From: Diadema setosum
Taxonomy: Eukaryota; Echinodermata; Echinoidea; Diadematoida; Diadematidae
DNA length: 64,000 bases
Assembly (NCBI GenBank): GCA_033980235.1
Contig: CM067075.1
Location: forward strand, 14,166,716 to 14,230,715
Direction of reading: 5' to 3'
The notes below the pieces were generated by a model. It was not told where the DNA came from and made no database searches. It was given only the letters and a program-made list of their open reading frames with translations. The position numbers and the translations under genes are program-made. This document shows, piece by piece, positions 49,301 through 61,300 of the stretch (position 1 is the first letter of the stretch; each line of letters starts with the position of its first letter).

Positions 49301-52300
49301 GGACATACCAGGTTGGAATCTGGTTGAGAAGACCCTCGAGGCAGGAAAGAAAATAAAATGTCACTTTCTTCAGGAGGAAGTCAAACATCTTGGACATGTC
49401 GGCACATCACAAGGGATATCTGTGGATCCAGAGAAAGTTGAGAAGATAGTCAAATGGCCTGTCCCGACAACTGTGGAGGAATTGCGGTCGTTCCTCAGTT
49501 TAGCGTCTGACTATCGCTGCTTTGTTCCAGGATTTGCTACCATGGCAGCACCTTTGCATGAGATAGTAGGAGGGGCACGGAAGTCTACGTCAAAGAAGGT
49601 CAAAAGGCACAACACAAAGGGAACAGGGATATTCAGATGGACAGATGAAGCAGAAATCTCCTTCGATGGACTGAAGAGAGCATTGTCATCTGCACCAGTG
49701 TTGAGTTATCCTCAGTTCGGTAAAGACTTTGTGGTTGAAGTTGATGCTTCTTTGAAGGGTCTTGGTGCTTGCTTGGCACAGTACGATGAAGATGGACTTC
49801 TACACCCAATTGCGTATGCGAGCAGAGGACTGCGGAAAGCTGAACGCAACTATCCAGACGACTCGAGTTTCAAGCTAGAATTGCTTGGACTTAAGTGGGC
49901 CGTAGTGGACAAATTCAAGGAGTACTTGATGGGTAGTCATGTAATTATACTGACTGATCACAATCCACTTGCCCACTCACAGACAGCCAATCTGGGTGCT
50001 ACTGAGCAACGTTGGATGGCCCAACTTGCACCATTTGACTTGGACGTCAGATACCGACCTGGAAAGACTAACCATGGTGCAGATGCACTGAGTCGACATC
50101 CTGCTAATGAGGTGGATGATACGTCGGGTATCAGCATACAAGCAGCGATGGTGGGAAGTGCAGTACCAGTGGAGGTAGCAGCACATACAAGTGAAGGGCA
50201 AGAGGATCACAAGAGTGACTTTGTTCCTGGCATTTTTCCTTCACTTAGTTTGGATGAGTTAGCCAAACTGCAGGAGAAAGATGATGTCCTTCAAGTTGTG
50301 AAACAATGTGTTCAAATTCATTGGCAACCTGGAGATGAGTTGCCTATGGAGTCGCCAGAAGTGAAAAGCTGGTTGAGAGAATGGAGCAAACTTGTACTCA
50401 TTGATGGAGTACAATATCGGCAGGTACAGGCAAGTGATGGTGACACACTGACTCAGCTGTTGGTTCCAAAAGATCTGCGAAGCGTCATTTTGGAGGCAGT
50501 TCACGATAAATGGGGCCACCAAGGAGTTCGTAGGACAATTGCTCTACTCAGAACAAGATGCTTTTGGTCTGGGATGCACAAAGATGTTCGTTAATACATC
50601 CGCGAGTGCTTCACCTGCACGATGTCAAGACATATCAAATGATCGTCACCCGAAGGATGTACCATTTCATGTTGGACAATATGTACTTCTGAAGAAGGTT
50701 GCCTTTGATGGTCGGCATAAGTTGTGTGATAGATTTTACCGAGAGAGTTATGTCGTCATCAGTATCAACTCAGAGGGAGACGTATGTCAAATCAAACCAA
50801 TTCATGGGGGTACAACAAAGACAGTGAACAGAAAGTTGTTATGCTCTGATCCAAGGAAAGAGGAGATAACACTCGAACCCCCTCTGTTTATGTCAGAGAC
50901 CCTTCAGACAAGTGACATGGCTACATCGTCAAGTGAAAGTAGTGAGGACGAACAAGACAATGAGTGTCCTTTCATGGTCTATCCTCTGCCAGAATGGCAA
51001 GACGTTAGCACTTCGGATGAAGTAACTACGAAATCTCTCAGGAGATCTAACAGAGCAACTAAAGGAAAGCATAGTAATCCGGCAAGATTACCAAAGTCAG
51101 CTGTGAAATAAAAGCATGTCAGTTATGTGTGTTATACATACATTTCATAATTCATTTGATATTGTACATAGTTATACTGACATTCGCGGACGAATGCTAT
51201 TTGTCAGGATGGATTGTGGTAATGTGAATGTTTTTCACAAATCTTTACAAGACAATTTCATAAATGGTTGATTGAGTTTGCCATCCAGGAGCACAAGTAA
51301 CAGGATGACAAATTTATCTCTCATTAAGGAGAAATGTTGGTTATATCCTGGGGAAGATACAATTGTGAGTTGTATTCATGTTAGTGGAAGCATAGTGTGC
51401 TCTTCATTTCTACACCTATATCAGATGACTACTGAATTTGTGTGATAATATGAAATGCATGAATATTCATCATCCTCATGAATATGCATGACTCCCAGGG
51501 TAGTCATTCAAGTGTGAACATAAATGTTCATACATCACAAAAACTAAGTTCTTTGGTTGTGTGTTCATAAGTTTGTAGAATTATTGTTTTGTAAACAATG
51601 ATTCATCTGTATATAATAGTTGATTTATATTACAGAGTTTATATGAAACAGTGGAGTTTTAGAGTACAATGCAAAGAAGTTTAATTGTACAAGATGAACT
51701 GTTCACTCTGTGGAGTAATATGGAACACTGGGAGAGCTTCAGTAGTAGCCAAGTACTGAGAGGTGGAACCTCCCAGGAGCTCAGGAGAGCTGAGTAAGTT
51801 TTGTAAATATTTCTTTTATTACTTCCACTACATGTGTGACTTGCATAAGAAATTAAGCACAGACACATCCTGTGTGTAGTAGCCACATACCCAGAGAAAG
51901 GTACCTAGGCATGTAGCAATTTGTTTTGTTGTTTACAGTAGGTTCAGCTCCGTTGTGTGTGTAAGCGTAAAATGTGCATAGTGTATACACACGCACACAC
52001 AGGAATGTCGTTCACTGCACAGCAGTCAGAGTGCATTGGCATAAATGTATCAATTTGAAATGTATCATTTTTAGAGCTAGGCATTCTTGCAGCATGTGTG
52101 TATGAAGTTTGCAATACACTATACACTATATTCATAATCACAGAGAGTATGTGAAGTTATGAATGAAAAGTGCAATGACAGTGTGGGAAAGAATTTGTGG
52201 CAATGTTTATGTTGACAAAAAGGGGAAAGACCTACTGCAATGTAGTGACATAGTGAATTGTTGCTACTGAGTATGTCAGATATAGCACTACACAATATGC

Positions 52301-55300
52301 ATAATGGTTATACAACTTGCACATTGCTAGATACGATTGTCAATATCTATATGTGATATGTGAATAATTTCTCAATATATTCTGTATAGATTTAGATGAG
52401 AAATTAATGTAAAAAATGTAAACACGAGAAATATGTGTTTTGTAATATTGTATAGATTTTACATATAGGCTTATATGTAAATTGTTATCTTTTTGTAGAT
52501 GAAGGACTTGGTTACTCAGCTGGTTGGAAAACCAGAGCGATGAGGAGACAGTTGGGTGAGTCAGGATGGCTCGATGGTTCATATAGAAATTACAATGTAC
52601 TTTCTTGACAGAATACAGTTTATGCTTTTGTGTTTCACAAGATGAATATGACAGAATGTTAAAACATGTTATTGTGAAATTTTGTACAGTGTTGATGCAT
52701 TGAATATCTCACAGAGAAGAAAGAATAAGTTCCGTATCATTTTATTGAAATTGTACACTGTATGAACAAAGAAATCAATACTCTTAGCATATTGTCATAC
52801 TGTTTCTTTGCCCTGTTTCTGATTTCTTTAAATCTCACAGGGGTCGTCTATTGTAAGGACAAGGTCTCTTCTCTTGTTTAGAGGTCATCTCTTTTACGAG
52901 TGAACAAGGTCTCTTTTAGATGATCATCTCCTTTAGTGGACGTGGTCTCTTCTAGTGATCGTTGTCTTATATTCGTCTTTTAGTGGACGAGAACTTTGGA
53001 TGTCAACTTTTAAAGGACGCAGTCTTTAAATGAACGTCGTCTTCAGGTCGTCTCTTGTAATGTCGTCTCTTATCCAGACACAGTCTCTTGTAATGTCGTC
53101 TCTTATCCAGTCTCTCCTTTAAGGACAAGATCTCTTTTCTTGTGTAGAGGATCATCCCCTTTAGTTGACGTGGTCTCTTTTAGAGGTCAACGTGTTTAAC
53201 ATAGTGTTCAAGCGGTCCAGTCTTCGAAACAGACTTTACCACAGCGTTTACCAGTTCATATGTTTGACATTCGTCAACACAGTCTTAGGTCTTTATGTTA
53301 AAAGTTTTGATTCAGAGTTTGTTGTTTTCAAATTGTAAATAAATTCAGTTTATTCAGTTATATCCTACATGAGAGTGAAAGTGTAGTGGTTTTATCGTCC
53401 CACGTGAAAGCCGGACTACGACAATACCAAGTTTGATGTAAAACCACCACATGGTTCTTGAGATATCGACAAAAACAAAACGGGGCGGACGTACGGACGG
53501 ACGACCCGAAAACATAATGCCTCCGGCCACTTCGTTGCGGAGGCATAAAAAGTGGGGGGAGGGGTGCATGCGCCCCCCTTTAATTTTGTAAACGTGGCCC
53601 CTCTTTACGGAATTCCTGGATCCGCTCCTAATTGTGGCAATGACGCAAAAGCAATGACAATTTAAAATACTCACCTGCAACAAAACCTGTGTTTCCTGAT
53701 CATATCTGTGTTGAAAGGGTCGTCCATTGATGGTGATGTCTGTAAGCTGCAGAAATGTTACCACAGACAATTAATTCCTTGAGAACACATCTGCAACTGA
53801 TTTGTTATTATCACAAAATTCAACTTTACTATCACAGCAATGTAACTGCTCCCAAGAACAGCATCACTCTAGGCCTATATACTGTACAGCAGGAAAAATA
53901 AGGAAATAGCAATCAACTATTTCAAAACTTAAGTATTTTATTCAACCAATCTACATTCTGTGAACAAATTTTGATTGAATGTCTCCTAATTTCAGTTGTT
54001 TATGCAGTTTAACCCTAATCCCACTGGGTTTTTTTGAGGGACTTGAAACCACAGGGGGTACTAAAGTACAGGCCAATGTAATCTACAAGACTGTATAGTT
54101 AGATTTTTCCAATTTTAACTTATGTACACTGGACGGCAAAAGAAAGTACCCACTTCTGTCAAAGGCTGCACACAAAAATTCTCCACTTAGAAATAAACAA
54201 TTTTTGTACACAGGTATGCTGCAACATTAGTAATCACATACCCAATAGCAAGTGATTATCTTTATTACAAAGAAAAAAAATGACATGCACAGCATCTTGG
54301 TCACTGAATCAAAATTCATTACAGAATGAGCCTTACAAGCCTAGCAAGACGTGGCATAATTTTCCTGATGGAAGCTTGCTTAGACCAGAGTAAAGTAATA
54401 TCCAGTCTAAAGAGCTAACTGATTTTATTCTGAGAATTAGCATAATCAGGGCCCCATTGCAATAAAGTTGCAATCAATTGCAAATAATTGCTAATTTTGA
54501 AACAACCATTTTGATTGGCTCAGGGTCTGCCCTATCAAGAAGACATGCATGCAACAATGATTTTGATTGGCCAGTGACAATCAGTTGCAAGTTGCGTTTA
54601 AACGCAAAGTTTCTAGCAACGGCGCCCAGGAAAGATAGCATCCCTACATACAGAATACACTCATTAACATCATTTTGACAAAACAGGTGTTCACTTTGAC
54701 ATATTAGTTGTTTAAAAATGTTATCCATTCAGTGGCCATTTTGCATGGTGGAAAGTGCTGCTGTGTTGGATTTTTTATTCAATGACCAAGATGCTGTGCA
54801 TGTCAAGTTCTTCTTTGTTATGAAGACATTCACTTGCTTATGTGCATGTGATAAGTAAGGGGCATTGTAGCACACCTGTGTACAAAAATTGTATATGTGA
54901 CCCGCCACAACAAAAGGATCCTAAAGTCACTGACGGCTGAGCCGAGAAAATTGAGCTTGAAGTCACATCACCAAAATTGGTCAAAACAATCGGATTTCTG
55001 TTTGTGGCATAATTGTGTAGTCTAATGTTTCGTCTATCATATCTGCCGAAATTTCAAAGCTAAATGATTAAAGGAAAGGCAAGAAATCAGCATTTTTCTG
55101 GGCCATGATTTTCGGACTTTCAATGTAATAGAAACGTGTCCGAAGATCTGGATTTAGCGCCCCAGCTAGACTCCACCCCTAGCAACAAAGGAGTGATCTT
55201 ATTGGTTAGTGCGTGGCATCCTGATTACTCATTGGTCATGCGTAGACCACTGGCGCTAAGCTTGAATGAACATCGCAGAGGTCGCTAGGAGCATACCTTC

Positions 55301-58300
55301 TCCTGTCAAGCGGTGAAAACTGTCTCGCCTGCCCTTGATCACAATAGCGTCGGAAGGAAAACTTTGAAGGCGTTTTTCTCAAAACTCTGATTTCCTTAAC
55401 CACTTGACATGTGCGAATAAAATCGAGATCTCCGCAACCGAGTACTTTTATGAGTTGTGCTATATACGAAATTTAAGTAGAAGAGTAAGGGAATAATGTC
55501 TTGCCATTTGCAAAAAATTGTCCTCCCTGACTTTCGGATCCTTTTGTTGTAGCGGGTCACATATTTCTAGGGGGTGAATTTTTGTGTGCAGCCTTTGACA
55601 GAAGTGGGTGCTTTCTTTTCCTGTCCAGTGTATTTTATATTAATCAATTTATGATAATTTATGCAAAATAAGTTTTTGCCTATAAATAAAAAAATAAAGC
55701 TCCAAGACTTCTAATATTTGGTGAACACATTCTTTGCAATATCCTAAACAATAATATTGAAGCAAAAATTCGGCTTCATAATTACTTCTTGTGTATTTTA
55801 TTGAATTTCTTATGTATTTCTTTGTTTTTTACTTTTTGTTTTTGTTGGGGGTTTTTTGTCAAAATTTGTCGCAGAAATTTTTTAAAGCATAATCAGGCGA
55901 AAATAAATCATTATCTGCCATTGCAAGTAAAAATATTTATTTTTATATAAATCAACTGCAAAAACACAAAAATCTTTCAAACTTTTTTCAACTAAATACC
56001 CACCTATTACTGAAAACAGCTGATGTATACATGTTTTGTTTGCATAAGACAACACAACATATGTATTTCACACACAAAAAAAAAAGAATGCAGAAAAGCA
56101 ACACTACCTGTGGTGACGGTGGCATAGAGACTGCGGCTGCATAGAAGACTTTGGGTAAGTTATTGCACTTCAGGTTCAACTGTGTTAGACGAGGCATCTG
56201 GAAGATCAACCTTGCGAGGGCGCTCATCGCAGCCTCCATATCAGGGCTGATGGTCACTGTGCCAATATCTAAATGCAGCTCCTTGATCTTTCAACAAAAA
56301 ATAGTAAATTTGACAGCTGTTCATGTATGAAATGAACCTCAATTGGATGACAGAACAATGTAAAGAAACACAAGATGTGATATGGAAGAATTGTTTCAGC
56401 TTATTTTTTATGTTCAACATTCACAGAAAGGTGTGCCAAGCTCACAATAAATGAATACATGAAAATTTTAGGAAATGAAGTAGCAAGGTAAAGCTACAGA
56501 CACGTGCATGTACAAATAGGTCAATATGTACCCCAAGTGTAAATTATACAGGAAATGAAGGTCAATTCCAAATTTATGTAAACCATTCTAACAGAAGTGA
56601 TGTCACAGATGTACATTTTAACATATGTAACAGAATCTGTTGAAAATAATTGCCATATTTGGTGAAACATGATTTCATAATCTGTTGGCATATTCAAAGC
56701 ACTCTTATGTGCTCAGTTCCTGGATCCGGCCATCCCTGACATGTGAACCACACCTCATATGGTAAGGTTGTTCCCATCCGGATAAAAATAAATGAATAAT
56801 TTGAGAGAGAAGCAGAAACTTTAATCTGCTACAGTGGGTTGCCAATTTAAGAATTGATTATAAAACTATTTATCTAGAGGCTACTGAAAACTCTACAAAC
56901 CAAAATAAGCAATAGGAGCAACAAGTGCTCAAATACCCCTTTAAACTATACAAAGAATTGTAAAAAAAGAAAGAGTAATAATTATCATAAATAAATAAAA
57001 TAATTAAAAAATTAAAGATCAAGCACCGACCAGAAATATGTTGTTTCTGTTACTTGGGTGAAAGATGCTTCAACATCTACCTTAGATGATGGTGAAACAT
57101 GATTTCATAATCTGTTGGCGTATTCAAAGCACTCATGTGCTCAGTTCCTGGATCCACCCCTGACATGTGAACCACACCTCATATGGTAAGGTTGTTCCCA
57201 TCCAGATAAAAATAACAAGAGACCCGCGGGTCTAGCGCTCACCTGAGTATCGCAAGTTCACCTTTCACGCAGTCACTAATCTAAATTATTCACAGCTCTA
57301 CCAAAATTTGACCAGGCATTCTCAAGTAGAAGATGAAAATGTACAATAAGGGCCCAAATTTTTTAAGATTCCTTAATTATTGGGGATTGGGGCCCCCTGG
57401 GGCCCTCTGGGTGGGGCATGGTGCCCATTTTGATAAATTTAGATCCTGACCCCCCGGGATGCTACCTGCCAAGTTTGACGAAAATCCATCATGAGGTTTT
57501 CAGGAAGAAGATGAAAATGTACAATTCAGGCCCCCATTTGGACCTTCCCAACCACCCCCCCCACCCCTGCCCCCAAGAGGGGCACCCCTGGGTCTCCTAT
57601 GAACAAACTCAAAACTACAGTCATTAATGTACTCACTCATATTATTATCTTAGCTCTATAACTTCTGATTCTAGAGAAGATTTTTAAAGATTCCTTCATT
57701 TTGGGGGTTTGGGCCCCCCTGGGGGCCCCCTGGGTGGGGCATGGTGCCCATTTTAACAAATTGAGATCCTAACCCCTTAGGGATGCCAAGTTTGGTGAAA
57801 ATGAGTCATGGGGTTCTAAAGAAGAAGATAAAAATGTACAATTTAGGCCCCATTAGGACCCCTCCTCACCCCCCCCCCCTGGGTCCCAAGGGGGGGGGGG
57901 CACCCCTGATTCTGCCATGAACAAACTTGAAACTACAGTCATCAATGTACTAACTCATAGTATTAACTTAGCTCCATCACTTCTGGTTCTAGAGAAGAAC
58001 ATTTTTAAAGATTCCTTAATTTTGGGGGGTTTTGCCCCCCTGGGGGCCCCCTGGGTGGGGCATGGTGCCCATTTTCACAAATTGAGTTCCTAACACCCTA
58101 GGGATGCTACCTGCCAAGTTTGGTAAAAATGGGTCATGGGGTTCTCAAGAAGAAGATGAAAATGTACAATTTAGGCCCCATTGGAACCCCTCCCCACCCC
58201 CTCCCCTGGGTCCCAAGGGGGGCACCCCTGATCCTGCCATGAACAACCTTGAAACTACAGTCATCAATGTACTAACTCATAGTATTAACTTAGCTCTATC

Positions 58301-61300
58301 ACTTCTGGTTCTAGAGAAGAAGATTTTTACAGATTCCTTAATTTTGGGGGGTTTGGGTCCCCCTGGGGGCCCCCTGGGTGGGGCATGGTGCCCATTTTAA
58401 CAAATTGAGTTCCTAACCCCCTAGGGATGCTACCTGCCAAGTTTGATGAAAATCGGTCCTGGGGTTTTCAAGAAGAAGATGAAAATGTAAAAAGTTTACG
58501 CACGACGCACGACGGACGCCGGACGAAGGGCGATCGCAATAGCTCACTTGAGCCTTTGGCTCAGGTGAGCTAAAAATGCAGCCTACACATCAGCAAATAA
58601 GGCACTTCACAATACATCTTGTATACATTTACCTGAGATGACGGGGCAAGTGAGGCGGCTGCTGCGTAGAAGTTGTCTGGCAAGTTCTCGCACTTAAGCT
58701 TCAAACTGGACAGATGGGGCATCTGGAACAAATATCTGGCAGCATTCCGACCGAACCTCGGATGACCACGAGTCCTCCATATAGCGATGTCTAAAGTAAG
58801 TTCTTGCAACTACAGGAAAACAAAATCAAAGAACGCAAATAACATTGTGGCAGGATGGTATTCACAGATTTAGATTCTTTGGCAGTTTTGAAGAGTTTCT
58901 TTACAAAAGAATTTGAACATTATAATGTTTAATGATAGAAGCAATCATCGCTGTTGTGGGTAATAAAAAAAGAAAGAAAAGAAAAGCACTCGGAGAGCAC
59001 AGACCTCCACCAAGCCAATTACTCATTTTCACCTATACATGCATGAAATTTCCCAATACAGAAACCTCTTGTTACATCATCAGCTTCCAGCTGCGCGGCG
59101 GCTTGCCTGAGCAGAGCACATTCTTATAGTGCACATATATGTAAACCTTTAGTGCGCACAGCTAGAACTCCCAAGTTTTTTGACCTTATAGTGAAAAGAT
59201 AAAAAAATCCTTCAAACATCCATCAAAAATTCCCGGATCACTACCAAATTTTAATCATTGGTTCCTTGTGTCATTACCAGCTTTTCCTGCAAGTTTCATT
59301 CAAATCCATTCACAACTTTTTGAGTTATTTCTCAAACAATCAAACCAATGCCGATGATCACTTAACCTCCTCCGTCCTTGGAGGTAAAATACCCACCTTG
59401 AAAGATTGGGCCAGAGGGGCAGCTGCTGCAAAGAACATGTCAGGCAAGTTGTCAAATTCCACTACCAGACGAGTGAGACGTGGCATCTGGGACAGCATTC
59501 TGGCAAAGTCTTCTGCTGCCTTCTCCACCCTTGGAAGCGAGTCCCACGGCCGTATGGAGATACGCAAGAAGAGTTCTTCCACCTGCAGAAATACCAGCAA
59601 GGTGAGTGATCCGACGATCAACAAATGAAAATTGCTTGAGAAGGGGAGACTCGTCAAACGGCCCATCCCTACACCAGAGAAAGGTTAGAATGGTGGAACA
59701 CTGGTCAAATTCATCACATCTGCTCAAACTTCAAAATTTAAAAATAAAATCATAAATAAATGAATAAATTGAGAGAGAAGCAGGAACTTTAATCTGCTAC
59801 AGTGAGTTGCCATTTTAATAATTGATTATAAAACTATTTATTTAGAGGCTATTGAAAACTCTACAAACCAAAACAAACAATAGGAACAACAAGTGCTCAA
59901 ATACCCCTTTAAACTATACAAAGAATTGTTAAAAAAAAAAGTAATAACAATCATAAATGAATAAAATAATAAAATATTAAGGATCAAGCACCGACCAGAA
60001 ATATGTTGTTTCTGTTATTGAGTGAAAGATGCTTCAACATCTACCTTAGATGATGTTACTTCTGATATCGCAGTCTCAAAGAAGATGTCGGGAAGACAAA
60101 GACAATGAAATTTTAGGCGCGCCAGGAGCGGCATCTGGAACAGGAATTGAGGTAAATCCTTTGCTATCTTGTCAGACCAGGCTGTGTTGTCTTCTGTCAG
60201 TTGTTTCATGTCAAAGTCCAGATCTTGTATCTTTGGCAAAAAAACAACAACAACAAACAAACAAATGATTAAAGATTTATCAGGTTCTCGTGTCAAAATG
60301 TCTTGCAAATATTATACGATTAGTGCATGCTGTATCATGTGCTATACTGGATTACAGAGAGACAAATACTAAATTATCCCGGGTGCTGTTTTGTTTCACT
60401 GATGCTGCAAGCCAAGGTGAAATACAAGGCTGGTGGGGGGGGGGGGGGCACTTTTTGTGCATAATACATAGGAATACATAGGGTGTAACCACTTTCGGCC
60501 CCCCCGCCCCCTCCCCATTTTTTTTACCCCAGAAGTGGTAAAACCGATGAAACCTTGAAGTGGGTGTGCGGGTAAGGCTTCTTTTCTTTTGTACTTGTCA
60601 GCTGAAGAAACCCTAAAGCAGATGTTGCGCTGATCAAAGACCTTTTTTTTTTTTTTGCTTGTTAACCAGAAATACAAATTGGGCCCCCCACTTTTAAAAA
60701 CATGGCGCAGACCGTGAAATAGAACCACATGAGGGATGATTTAGTATTTGGAGTCCTACTGTCCAGTACAGTTGATGTTGATGTATCAATACAACATGCA
60801 AAGTTGTTATATAGACCCCTTGATCTGCATACATTTTCAGTAGGTTTAGGCCAAACTAGATCTACTGATATCTTGCACACATAGCATAACAGTTATCTTG
60901 TTTACAAAAGCCATGTAGTGCTAACTTGTGTAGCTTGTGTAACTTGTGTAAAAAGCGCTTACTTCCTGCGTCCTGTCTTCTACTCATATGCCAAAAGTAA
61001 GCTTTAACCCGTTGAGGACGAGTCCTGAGCATACTCGGGCAAGCATCTATGGGAAATGCGTGTTGTAGCAAAATCAAACCGTCCCTCAACAGGTTAATTG
61101 CTGAGTAATTTCTCACCCGTAATGTCATAGCTCCCGCTACGAGCGCTGCTGAGAAGGCGGGTGGGAATTCCCGAAAGGTTATCTTCAAGCGAGAGAGATT
61201 TGGCAAGCCGAGAAGAAATTTGGCGAGGTAGATTGATGCCTTCTCCTTAGGAGTCTTGATTTCATACACCGAAATTCCCAGATCAAGATCCTGCAGCTGA

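Larger units (their letters stand above)
45403..53423 (+). mobile_element. Ty3/Gypsy LTR retrotransposon, internally deleted, 8.0 kb
   Basis: Two 2209-bp direct repeats (TG...CA ends, offset 5812 bp) enclose a 3.6-kb interior with a primer site and Gag-Pol remnants. The 4-bp target duplication atac flanks it (45399-45402 and 53424-53427). Removing the element and one atac rejoins a tandem-repeat element cleanly. The LTRs look identical wherever compared, including three long shared open frames, implying recent insertion. The interior is too short for a complete element: most of reverse transcriptase and the integrase core are missing. It lies antisense in an intron of the LRR-like gene. Confidence 0.93.
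44195..53550 (+). mobile_element. Helentron-like tandem-repeat element (family D), split by insertions
   Basis: The left end AAAACTAGATATATCGCTAC closely matches the left end of the element at 4963. The interior has degenerate repeats built on TGACCTTTGACC and AAGATACCTTGAxxxxTTTGxGAGATATGGA. After the LTR element, the sequence resumes at 53424 with the same repeat, then a GGACGGACG block, then a hairpin (TGCCTCC/GGAGGCA, about 53519-53546). A TTAA MITE and the Gypsy element interrupt it. Confidence 0.7.
44106..53630. mobile_element. Terminal-inverted-repeat element, outermost layer of a nested insertion
   Basis: Left end CAGTGGCGGATCCAGG and right end CCTGGATCCGCTCCTA are inverted. A 5-bp duplication attgt flanks it (44101-44105, 53631-53635). 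Both ends continue into a C-rich, then TTTATTTTT-like, subterminal stretch. The original element was probably under 300 bp and has been expanded by insertions. A related end occurs at 15595. Confidence 0.75.
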
